Counted from the first letter of the stretch, positions 7,994 through 14,023 are shown. The stretch is 14,023 nt of DNA from an uncultured Verrucomicrobiales bacterium (GCA_937885815.1 CALABM010000199.1:1-14023); one strand, 5' to 3'. The notes: a model not told the origin generated them from the letters alone. Translations and numbers: made by a program.

Positions 7994-8021
7994 ATTATAC
8001 GCGCGTATACGCGCGCGTCAA
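7994..8021 (-). promoter_or_regulatory. gyrBA promoter with a palindromic, Z-DNA-prone spacer
   Basis: On the minus strand: -35 TTGACG (8021-8016), a 16-bp spacer (8015-8000), and consensus -10 TATAAT (7999-7994). Transcription is expected to start around 7987-7984, at or within 3 nt of the gyrB ATG. The spacer CGCGCGTATACGCGCG is a perfect palindrome and lies within an uninterrupted alternating purine-pyrimidine tract (7996-8018). A second TATAAT at 8022-8027 lacks a good -35 at proper distance and may be a minor promoter or an AT-rich upstream element. Confidence 0.75.
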
Positions 8022-8335
8022 TTATATAATATGTCAGTATATTGAAAAACTCACAAAAATGCACCTATAGCGCGCCACGTATACTTTCCCTACACCTTTC
8101 GCACACTCCACCTAATACGCACTTACAGGGGCAAATAAAGCACATTATAGAGATTTTACAACAAACGCCCAGAACAAGAGGGTTATGAGTGTCTCCTCAA
8201 AGGAACTTCCGGAGCGCTCACTAAGTCTCCTTTAAGCAGCCCCCCACAGAATCTTTAGCCACCATTACACGAAAATAACACATTCTTTTTCCCCTCTACC
8301 ATCTAAGCATACGTGTTACAAAAAAAGAAAAACTC

Positions 8336-8364
8336 TTGCATAACGCCAACTGATAAGCTATACT
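8336..8364 (+). promoter_or_regulatory. Predicted promoter of the restriction-modification operon
   Basis: The -35 is TTGCAT (8336-8341), the spacer 17 bp, and the -10 TATACT (8359-8364). Expected +1 is A at about 8371, giving a leader of about 10 nt before ATG 8381. It aligns base for base with the mpl promoter through CTTGC and ATAAG. Confidence 0.65.
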
Positions 8365-8380
8365 CAGCACACAAGAAGAC

Positions 8381-9115
8381 ATGAATAACGAACTCATCGA
8401 CAAAATTCGCCACTATGTAGTGTCTCATATCAGTGAGTTTCACGAAGCGAGGGTGAACAACCTCAACAAGCTGAAGCTAAAAAAGGTTCTTGCTCACAAA
8501 AACCCCTACCTTTTCCGCGCGAAAGACACAGAGACAGCCGAAAGCATTGTTCGAACAATTGTTGATGCGTTCCTGAGTTCCGGAGAAGAAACCATTTTTG
8601 GAGACTGGCTAGAAGGGCTTGCTATATATGTATGTCAACAAGTATACGGCGGCACAAAATCTAGCGCGAAAGGTGTGGATTTGGAATTTGACAAAGACGG
8701 ATGTCACTACTTGGTTGCCATCAAATCCGGCCCAAATTGGGGCAACAGTAGCCAGATTAAACGCTTAATTGATGAGTTCAAATCCGCAAAACGAACACTA
8801 AGAACAAGCCGAAGCAACATTCGTGTTGAAGCAGTCAACGGCTGTTGCTATGGTAAAGACAAAAATCCAGATAAAGGCGATTACTATAAGTACTGCGGAC
8901 AAGACTTCTGGGAGTTTATATCAGGCGAACCAGAATTGTACACGGAGCTTATAGAACCTCTTGCCGCTGATGCAAAGATTAGAAATGATGAATTCAAGAA
9001 ACAATATAGTGTGAAAATTAACCTTTTCGTACGAGAGTTTCTGGAAAGTTTCTGCCGAGAAGATGGCAATATAGACTGGGAAAAAATCGTCAAATTTAAT
9101 TCAGGCAGAGCTTAA
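8381..9115 (+). CDS. Type II restriction endonuclease, PmeII-like family
   Basis: 244-residue protein matching, from memory, the family named PmeII-family type II restriction endonucleases. Conserved-looking blocks are KNPYLFRAK (40-48), SGEETIFGDWLEGLAI (67-82), GVDLEF (98-103), AIKSGPNWGNSSQ (113-125), NGCCYG (153-158), CGQDFWEFISG (172-182) and DWEKIVKFNSG at the end. It should cut unmodified DNA at the site protected by the methyltransferase 2 nt downstream. The likely PD-(D/E)xK core is Asp100 with Lys115. The residue two before Lys115 is Ala rather than Glu or Asp, so another acid such as Glu102 or Glu78 would have to complete the metal site. Codons such as CTA and TTA and lower GC set it apart from gyrB and mpl. 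It is first gene of the cassette and has no controller-protein gene. Recognition sequence cannot be read from the DNA. Confidence 0.82.
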   Translation: MNNELIDKIRHYVVSHISEFHEARVNNLNKLKLKKVLAHKNPYLFRAKDTETAESIVRTIVDAFLSSGEETIFGDWLEGLAIYVCQQVYGGTKSSAKGVDLEFDKDGCHYLVAIKSGPNWGNSSQIKRLIDEFKSAKRTLRTSRSNIRVEAVNGCCYGKDKNPDKGDYYKYCGQDFWEFISGEPELYTELIEPLAADAKIRNDEFKKQYSVKINLFVREFLESFCREDGNIDWEKIVKFNSGRA

Positions 9116-9117
9116 GC

Positions 9118-10347
9118 ATGGTTGTTAGCAAACAGACTCTCTACCCCACCATTTCTACCTTTTCCGGAGCGATGGGGCTGGATAATGGACTGGAAAAAGC
9201 TGGATTTTCTGTACGTCTAGCCGTTGAAATAGAAAAAGCGATGTGTGACACCATTCGGCTGAATAAGCCGAATCTACCACTGATATCAGATGATATTCGC
9301 AATTATAGCGGAGAAGAACTGTTACAACATGCCGGCTTGAAAAAGGGGGAGCTATTTCTGCTCTGCGGTGGCCCTCCCTGTCAAGCATTCAGCACAGCCG
9401 GTAAACGAAGGGGGCTGGAAGATGACCGAGGCAATGTGTTCCTGAAGTTCATCAGTCTCATTGGTGAGATGCAGCCAAAGTACTTTTTAATCGAGAACGT
9501 TCGGGGCCTCTTATCCGCAGCGTACAACCCGCCACAACTCGCAGATAAGCCTGCAGAAAAAGGGTCTGCTCTCGCCTATCTGCTCTACGAGATAGAAAAA
9601 CTCGGATATGCCTATTCTTTTACCCTATACGATGCTGCCAACTACGGAGTCCCTCAGCATAGAGAGCGTGTCATCATATTAGGAAGCAGAGAGGGTTACA
9701 GGTTACAGCATATTCCTCCTACGCACAATGAACGAGGAACGAATGGTTTACTCCCATGGAAGACTCTACGTGACGCGGTAGGCGGGCTGACCAGCTGCAC
9801 CTCCAGCAAAATTCCTGACAAACGAAAGCCATATTACGAGCTGCTGACTGAAGGTCAGAATTGGAGAGACCTGCCCATAGACATGCAAAAAGCAGCTCTA
9901 GGGAAAGCATACGCTCTGCAGGGTGGCAAAACTGGTTTCCTGCGACGTCTCGCGTGGGACAAACCCTCGCCTACGCTGGTAACCTGCCCTACAATGCCAG
10001 CCACAGAACTCTGTCATCCGGAAGAAATCCGCCCGCTCTCCATTGAAGAATATGCACGTATCCAAATGTTCCCGGACAGTTGGAAATTCTCTGGCAACCT
10101 TGCGGCAAAATACAAGCAGATTGGAAATGCTGTCCCTGTAGGGTTAGCCGAAGCAGCGGGACGCCATATTCTACACTTTGACTCATTGAGCCCACAAGAA
10201 AAAGAAAGAATAAGCACCAGCGGAGAATGCTCTATTGCCCGCCATTCACGTTATAATCATACGGACGATTTGTATTTTAAGTCTCATCTGGAAAAGCTGA
10301 AAGGGGCTATGAGCGAGCCTTATGATTTAGTACTCAACTCCTATTAA
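9118..10347 (+). CDS. DNA (cytosine-5-)-methyltransferase of the restriction-modification pair
   Basis: 409-residue C5-cytosine methyltransferase that uses S-adenosylmethionine to modify the site cut by the upstream endonuclease. The family motifs appear in order: motif I TFSGAMGLDNGLEKAGF (14-30); motif IV GGPPCQAFS with catalytic Cys88; motif VI ENV (126-128); motif VIII VPQHRERV (Gln180, Arg182); a short target-recognition region at about 200-300; motif IX RPLSIEEYARIQMFPDSW (305-322); and motif X QIGNAVPVGLAEA (334-346). About 57 residues extend past motif X with no motif I recognise. The start lies 2 nt after the endonuclease TAA with no Shine-Dalgarno, so translation may be coupled to it. 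No vsr-type mismatch endonuclease gene is adjacent. Codon use is foreign-looking, as in its partner. Function is firm; the target site is unknown. Confidence 0.95.
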   Translation: MVVSKQTLYPTISTFSGAMGLDNGLEKAGFSVRLAVEIEKAMCDTIRLNKPNLPLISDDIRNYSGEELLQHAGLKKGELFLLCGGPPCQAFSTAGKRRGLEDDRGNVFLKFISLIGEMQPKYFLIENVRGLLSAAYNPPQLADKPAEKGSALAYLLYEIEKLGYAYSFTLYDAANYGVPQHRERVIILGSREGYRLQHIPPTHNERGTNGLLPWKTLRDAVGGLTSCTSSKIPDKRKPYYELLTEGQNWRDLPIDMQKAALGKAYALQGGKTGFLRRLAWDKPSPTLVTCPTMPATELCHPEEIRPLSIEEYARIQMFPDSWKFSGNLAAKYKQIGNAVPVGLAEAAGRHILHFDSLSPQEKERISTSGECSIARHSRYNHTDDLYFKSHLEKLKGAMSEPYDLVLNSY

Positions 10348-10641
10348 ATCATATTCTCCAAGCCCACCGAATAAAAAACAAAATCACAACGAGCGAGAAA
10401 ATCGTCCGAATCTGTCGCACGGGACAGCACACCGTTAGCTAACGCGGCAGTGAGGTTCAGCGAGTACGCCCTACAAACTGTGGTTGCAGCAGATTCTTTC
10501 ATCATTATCATAGCACAAAAAGGATGTTAAGTTTCATGCCGAAACATTCCTACAACAAACGGACATGAGACATACATAAAAAACGCTTGCCAAATACCGC
10601 GGAATAAGTTACTCTAGCTCACCTCTCATTCTCAAACGTAT
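10348..10641. other. Intergenic region between the methyltransferase gene and mpl
   Basis: No gene is visible in these 294 nt. The stretch contains a small hairpin (CTGTC 10412-10416 with GACAG 10423-10427), a perfect 12-bp palindrome CGTTAGCTAACG (10433-10444), and the mpl promoter at its right end. No T-tract terminator for the methyltransferase transcript is obvious, so readthrough toward mpl is possible. Confidence 0.5.
10587..10615 (+). promoter_or_regulatory. Predicted promoter of mpl
   Basis: The -35 is TTGCCA (10587-10592), the spacer 17 bp and the -10 TACTCT (10610-10615), with expected +1 near 10621. This leaves about 20 nt of leader without a Shine-Dalgarno before ATG 10642. Geometry is identical to the other CTTGC promoters in the window. 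Confidence 0.55.
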
Positions 10642-12036
10642 ATGAAGCACGTACACTTCCTCGGAATCTGCGGCACCGCGATGGGTGCTGTGGCATCAGC
10701 CATGGCTCGCAAGGGCTACACTGTTACCGGCACTGATGCCAACGTCTATCCGCCCATGTCCACGTTCTTGGAGAGTGAGGGCATTCAGATTTTTCAGGGG
10801 TACAAGCCTGAGAATCTTCCTGAAGACGCGGATTTAGTGGTCATCGGTAATGCCATGAGCCGTGGCAATGTGGAAGTGGAAGCTGTACTGGAGCGCAACA
10901 TGCGCTATATGAGCCTTCCGGAGACGATGAAGGAGTTCTTCCTCTGGGGTAAGCACAATTACGTTGTAACCGGCACGCACGGCAAGACCACCACCACGAG
11001 TATGCTGGCTTGGCTTATGGAAGCCAACGAGATGAACCCGAGCTTCATGATTGGCGGCATTGCCCGTAATCTGGGCCGCGGTGGCCGCTTTACGGATTCT
11101 GACTACTGCGTGCTGGAGGGTGATGAGTACGATACGGCTTTCTTTGACAAACGCTCCAAGTTCCTGCACTATCTGCCTGAGGTTGTCATCATCAACAACA
11201 TCGAGATGGATCACGCGGATATTTACTCGAACGTGGAGGAAATTAAGCTTTCCTTCAAGCGCCTGCTGCGCGTGGTGCCCCGCACGGGCGTGGTATTCAT
11301 CAATTCTGACTGCCCGAACTGCGCAGATGTACGAGAACACGCTGCAACAGAGCTGAAAATGGTGAAGATTGTGGGCGTAGGCATGGAAGAAAATGCTGAC
11401 CTGCGCATTACCGACATCGAGCGCCGCACGGATGGCAGTTCCTTCACGCTGGAAGGTGAGACCTACAGCATCCCCATGATTGGCGACTTCAACATCCGTA
11501 ATGCCGCCATGGCTACCTGCGCTGCCCGTAATGCCGGGCTGACGCCGGATCAGATTCGCAGCGCATTCCTGAGCTTCACCGGCGTGGCTCGCCGTCAGGA
11601 GGTGCGAGGCACCGTGAACAGCGTGACCGTGGTGGATGACTTTGCCCACCACCCCACAGCCATTCGCCAAGCCGTAGAAGGCCTGCGCCAGCGCTTCCCC
11701 AAGAGCCGCTTGTGGGTAATCTTTGACCCCCGCAGCAACTCCTCCATCCGTATCCTTTTCCAGCAGGAGCTGGCGGCAGCCCTCGCCACCGCAGACTTCG
11801 CCGTCATCTCCCCCGTGGAGAACCACAAGCGTCTTCGCCCCGAGGAAAGGCTGGATGTGGAGCAACTTCGCAACGATATCAGCGAAAAAGGCACAGAGAG
11901 CTATCTGGGCACAGATGTGGACGACATCGTGGCGCACGTGGTGTCACGCGTGCACCCCGGCGACGTGCTGCTGGTGATGAGCAACGGCGGTTTTGGCGGC
12001 ATACACAGCAAGCTGCTTAGCGCACTCGCCCAGTAA
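10642..12036 (+). CDS. mpl: UDP-N-acetylmuramate:L-alanyl-gamma-D-glutamyl-meso-diaminopimelate ligase
   Basis: 464-residue Mur-ligase relative that joins recycled L-Ala-gamma-D-Glu-meso-DAP tripeptide to UDP-MurNAc, using ATP in the cytoplasm and short-cutting peptidoglycan synthesis. The N-terminal UDP-binding domain opens with HFLGICGTAMG (5-15). The ATP P-loop is GTHGKTTTTS (111-120). The central segment GDEYDTAFFDKRSKFLHY (160-177) is characteristic of Mpl and differs from MurC. The C-terminal domain carries DDFAHHPTAIR (332-342) and FDPRSNSS (361-368). Length fits the family (about 450-460). The presence of Mpl implies DAP-type peptidoglycan and tripeptide recycling. No ampG or other recycling gene is adjacent, so it appears monocistronic, with its own promoter and a strong terminator. 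MurC is the main alternative, but the GDEYDTAFFDKRSK block argues for Mpl. Confidence 0.93.
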   Translation: MKHVHFLGICGTAMGAVASAMARKGYTVTGTDANVYPPMSTFLESEGIQIFQGYKPENLPEDADLVVIGNAMSRGNVEVEAVLERNMRYMSLPETMKEFFLWGKHNYVVTGTHGKTTTTSMLAWLMEANEMNPSFMIGGIARNLGRGGRFTDSDYCVLEGDEYDTAFFDKRSKFLHYLPEVVIINNIEMDHADIYSNVEEIKLSFKRLLRVVPRTGVVFINSDCPNCADVREHAATELKMVKIVGVGMEENADLRITDIERRTDGSSFTLEGETYSIPMIGDFNIRNAAMATCAARNAGLTPDQIRSAFLSFTGVARRQEVRGTVNSVTVVDDFAHHPTAIRQAVEGLRQRFPKSRLWVIFDPRSNSSIRILFQQELAAALATADFAVISPVENHKRLRPEERLDVEQLRNDISEKGTESYLGTDVDDIVAHVVSRVHPGDVLLVMSNGGFGGIHSKLLSALAQ

Positions 12037-12058
12037 TAAAAATTTATCAAAGGAAAAA

Positions 12059-12096
12059 GCACCCCGGCTGACAGAACGCAGCCGGGGTGCTCTTTT
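12059..12096. terminator. Bidirectional intrinsic terminator between mpl and the convergent membrane-protein gene
   Basis: A perfect 12-bp stem, GCACCCCGGCTG (12059-12070) with CAGCCGGGGTGC (12079-12090), closes an 8-nt loop. It is followed by TCTTTT on the plus strand. On the minus strand the stem runs into TTTTTCCTTT, so it serves both convergent genes. Confidence 0.92.
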
Positions 12097-12120
12097 ATCT
12101 CAAGAGAATAAGGAAGCTCT

Positions 12121-12777
12121 TTATGCTGATTTTTGACTTTCCTTCAAGAGCTCTTTCAACTCCTTCACGGATGCCATGAGTTTGCGATTCGAGCGTTTCA
12201 GATATAACAGGCTGAAAAGAACGATGATTGTAACCAGCGTCAGATAGAGAATAATACCCCAGCACATTAACTGCAATGAGTACAGAGAATCAGAAATTTT
12301 CGGGCTTTCCACCACGCGATTAACAATGATATCTCCGACCTCTCTGGCATATTCCCGCCCCTCCTGTTTGTATTGCTCCTTGTATTCAGCAAGAAAATGG
12401 TCAAGTGCATCTTTCAACGTGGAAGAAATCACCTCAGATATGGAGCGATCCCCCAAGCGCTCAGAGGTAGCCTCCCTCACCCGGTTAAGCATATCCCTTC
12501 CCCGGTCACGCCAACGGCGGCCATCGGTGGCGGGCTCTTCTTCCGGGGCTACCCCTTGTTCAGCCTCTGAAGAAGGGGCTTGTTCTGCTTCCGCAGAAGC
12601 CTCCGCCACATCATCGGAATGACGAGCAGCCGCGCGGCGCTCCTGCTGAGCCTGCAGAACTCGGCTACCGGCAGAAAGAAGGCCATCTATAATCCGGTCG
12701 CTACGGGAAGAATCCGCGCAGGCTTCACCAATAAGAAAGGAAAACAGAACAGAAAAAGAAAGAAGGAGATGCTTCAT
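12121..12777 (-). CDS. Unknown protein with signal peptide, acidic linker and C-terminal membrane anchor
   Basis: I do not recognise a family for this 218-residue protein. Residues 1-21 look like a signal peptide (MKHLLLSFSVLFSFLIGEACA); Cys20 lacks a proper lipobox. Residues 40-85 are Ala/Glu-rich and probably disordered. Residues 86-160 are highly charged and probably helical, with several Arg-Glu-Asp runs. One strong transmembrane helix lies at about 169-193, followed by a short Lys/Glu helix (KELKELLKES) of coiled-coil character. This suggests a periplasmic body with a cytoplasmic tail, tethered near the C-terminus; orientation is inferred from positive residues after the helix. It has its own predicted promoter, placed just past the stop codon of the deacetylase gene, with ATG at the expected transcription start and no Shine-Dalgarno. 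An envelope role is possible from context only. Confidence 0.75.
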   Translation of the reverse strand: MKHLLLSFSVLFSFLIGEACADSSRSDRIIDGLLSAGSRVLQAQQERRAAARHSDDVAEASAEAEQAPSSEAEQGVAPEEEPATDGRRWRDRGRDMLNRVREATSERLGDRSISEVISSTLKDALDHFLAEYKEQYKQEGREYAREVGDIIVNRVVESPKISDSLYSLQLMCWGIILYLTLVTIIVLFSLLYLKRSNRKLMASVKELKELLKESQKSA

Positions 12778-12783
12778 GTAATC

Positions 12784-12812
12784 ATGATAGCATCCCCTTC
12801 TTTACTTTGCAA
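12784..12812 (-). promoter_or_regulatory. Predicted leaderless promoter of the unknown membrane-protein gene
   Basis: On the minus strand: -35 TTGCAA (12812-12807), 17-bp spacer ending in TGc, and -10 TATCAT (12789-12784). Six nucleotides then lead to ATG at 12777, the expected +1. The distances from -35 to ATG are identical to those of the fucosidase promoter. It begins 14 nt past the deacetylase stop codon. Confidence 0.65.
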
Positions 12813-12826
12813 GATTAAAGCAGCCC

Positions 12827-14023
12827 TCAAAGGACATTCCCCTGCGGCTGAGGAGCAGCCGCAGCTGCGGGAAGCGCCGGTGCTGCCGGGGCCACAGGAG
12901 TCACAGGAGCGGCAGGCTGCGGCTCAGGACGGGCGGCAGGACGTGTAGCAGGAGCAGAGCTGCGGCTCTGGCTGGTGGAGCGGCTCGCTGCAGAAGAGGC
13001 ACCACCACGGTTCGTGCAGCCCTCAAAAGCAGCCGGGAAGAATGCCCTAGCCGGAGCCTCAGCGGCAGCAATCGCCGCACGAGTAGGCACCACACCGGCC
13101 TCGCCATCAAAGTTCACAGCGCGGCGGAAAATCTCATGATCCGTACCGAACACCATATATCGGTGCACAAGGAAAGGCTCCTCCTCGCACTCCACTTTGC
13201 GTTCCAGCACAGTAAAGGCGGCCTGATACCCGGCCTCTCGAAGAGTATCTATCATAGGCTGTGTATTATAGCCACCGGGATAACAATACGTAGAGCAGTT
13301 GCCGAACATATCCATCAGGCGAGTTCTGGAATCCACCAGCTCCGTGCGAAGCTGAGCGGCATACTCAGAAGAAGCCTGATTATAACGCCTCCACTTACTG
13401 GGGTAAAGGTGATTAGAGGAATGGCTGCCGATGGTGGCGCCATTTGCCATCATCTCCTGAATCTGCGCGGTGGTCATGGAATCACCCTGCACATTGATGT
13501 AGCGAGTGTACAGGAAAAGCGTGAAAGGATAGCCGTACGCACGAAGCACCGGATAAGCCTCAGAATACACACTCTTCCAGCCATCATCGATAGTGATAAG
13601 AACACAGCGTTCCGGCAGACAACGCTGGCCATGGCGCCACTCCAGAAAATCCTGCATGGAAATCACGCAGATGTCAGAATCCTTCAGGAACTGCATCTGG
13701 CGGCAGAAATCAGCCGTGCTCATGCGCATATCCGTGCAGGGACGCGTCTTGCTGAAGTTATGATACCCCAGAACAGCCACGCGAGTCTGCTCACGCGGCA
13801 CGAGAGGTTGCTTAAACTGTGCGCTCACCCAATCCCCCTCCGGAGTGCGGCGACCGAGTACACCGAGGCTAGGCTCCACAGGAGCCAGCTCGGGGCGGGA
13901 TTCTGCGGCTTCAGGCTCAGCAGGTGCAGCGGGTGCAACGGGAGCAACGGGCTCAGCAGGTGCAACGGGAGCAACGGGAGCAACGGGAGCAACGGGCTCA
14001 GCAGGTGCAGCGGGTGCAGCGGG
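12827..14023 (-). CDS. Polysaccharide deacetylase (NodB/CE4), 5' end beyond the window
   Basis: Carbohydrate esterase family 4 protein that would remove N- or O-acetyl groups from a surface polysaccharide or peptidoglycan. The reading frame is open through the right edge of the window. GTG at 13879 is only the first possible internal start, and the real N-terminus is missing. The catalytic domain covers roughly 13790-13090: GYHNF near 13765, motif 1 TIDDG (13594-13580; usual TFDDG), motif 2 HSSNH with metal-ligand histidines (13423-13409), motif 3 CYPGG (13285-13271; usual RxPxG), and a late LVHRY histidine. The usual motif-3 Arg is not present. Both flanks are low complexity: upstream a repeated Pro-Val-Ala/Pro-Ala-Glu tract, downstream about 75 residues rich in Ala, Pro, Ser and Arg. 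This suggests a compact enzyme on flexible linkers, possibly in the periplasm or wall. Substrate is not determinable; PgaB-like activity is one possibility. Confidence 0.85.
   Translation of the reverse strand, partial: PAAPAAPAEPVAPVAPVAPVAPAEPVAPVAPAAPAEPEAAESRPELAPVEPSLGVLGRRTPEGDWVSAQFKQPLVPREQTRVAVLGYHNFSKTRPCTDMRMSTADFCRQMQFLKDSDICVISMQDFLEWRHGQRCLPERCVLITIDDGWKSVYSEAYPVLRAYGYPFTLFLYTRYINVQGDSMTTAQIQEMMANGATIGSHSSNHLYPSKWRRYNQASSEYAAQLRTELVDSRTRLMDMFGNCSTYCYPGGYNTQPMIDTLREAGYQAAFTVLERKVECEEEPFLVHRYMVFGTDHEIFRRAVNFDGEAGVVPTRAAIAAAEAPARAFFPAAFEGCTNRGGASSAASRSTSQSRSSAPATRPAARPEPQPAAPVTPVAPAAPALPAAAAAPQPQGNVL
13917..14023. repeat. 9-bp tandem repeat coding a Pro/Ala/Val tract in the deacetylase
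   Basis: About twelve consecutive 9-bp units with variants gcaacggga, gcaacgggc, tcagcaggt and gcagcgggt, continuing past the right edge. On the coding (minus) strand they give PVA, PAE-type and PAA triplets. A higher-order pattern is visible: the pair gcaacgggc-tcagcaggt occurs at 13944-13961 and again at 13989-14006, 45 bp apart. Unit length divisible by 3 means copy-number change keeps the frame. Confidence 0.9.

Larger units (their letters stand above)
7985..8380. other. Divergent gene-free region between gyrB and the restriction-modification cassette
   Basis: This 396-nt stretch holds the gyrBA promoter at its left end and the endonuclease promoter at its right end. Between them I see no ORF, tRNA or terminator. 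Two weaker features are visible. The segment CTATAGCGCGCCACGTATAC (8065-8084) resembles the gyrB promoter palindrome. GTCTCCT occurs twice (8191-8197 and 8225-8231), flanking a weak hairpin. The right half is AT-rich and may mark the edge of the acquired cassette. Confidence 0.55.

Noticed and set aside
5825..8029. 734-codon open frame on the plus strand across gyrB
   Set aside because: Same antisense-register codon-bias effect; no promoter and no recognisable domain.
8191..8233. GTCTCCT direct repeat and AAAGGA/TCCTTT pairing in the gyrB-endonuclease gap
   Set aside because: Short, imperfect and without T-tract or nearby promoter at the right distance; may be chance.
12842..12864. 9-bp perfect hairpin CTGCGGCTG/CAGCCGCAG near the end of the deacetylase gene
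   Set aside because: It lies in coding sequence for an Ala/Pro/Gln run, where such repeats arise easily, and no T-tract follows, so I do not call it a terminator.
13877..13879. GTG as the start of the deacetylase gene
   Set aside because: The frame is open upstream through a coherent Pro/Ala/Val repeat to the window edge, so this GTG is an internal valine codon and the gene is partial.

Overview
The window looks like chromosomal DNA of a Gram-negative gut-type bacterium, most likely a member of Verrucomicrobiota (Akkermansia-like). This placement is inferred, because the window has no rRNA or species marker. It rests on four things: a secreted GH29 fucosidase of the kind used on mucin glycans, an Mpl ligase for DAP-type peptidoglycan recycling, a GyrA with an unusual HPHGDQSAYG segment, and genes that generally lack Shine-Dalgarno sequences.

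Layout, left to right. A short leader precedes crcB (+), a fluoride channel. A bidirectional terminator separates it from a convergent minus-strand block read right to left: gyrB, 22 nt, gyrA, a strong terminator, then the GH29 alpha-L-fucosidase with its own promoter. Divergent from gyrB, after a 396-nt gene-free stretch, is a two-gene plus-strand restriction-modification cassette: a PmeII-like endonuclease followed 2 nt later by an m5C methyltransferase. After another 294-nt gap comes mpl (+), ending at a perfect 12-bp-stem terminator shared with a convergent minus-strand block. That block holds a small signal-peptide/one-TM protein of unknown function and a NodB-type polysaccharide deacetylase. 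The deacetylase runs off the right edge inside a proline/alanine repeat.

Two patterns stand out. First, five genes (crcB, fucosidase, endonuclease, mpl and the unknown membrane protein) are preceded by the same architecture: CTTGC at -35, a 17-bp spacer and a TAnnnT -10. The predicted start point lies at or within about 20 nt of the start codon. For the fucosidase and the membrane protein it falls exactly on the A of ATG, which predicts leaderless mRNA. Second, the gyrB promoter (TTGACG, 16 bp, TATAAT) has a spacer that is itself a perfect 16-bp CG/TA palindrome, inside a 23-bp uninterrupted alternating purine-pyrimidine tract. Such DNA changes shape under negative supercoiling, so it is a candidate topology sensor for gyrase expression.

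The restriction-modification cassette uses TTA, CTA and AGA codons. gyrA contains no TTA, CTA or TCA codon at all, and the cassette is visibly AT-richer than its neighbours, consistent with horizontal acquisition.
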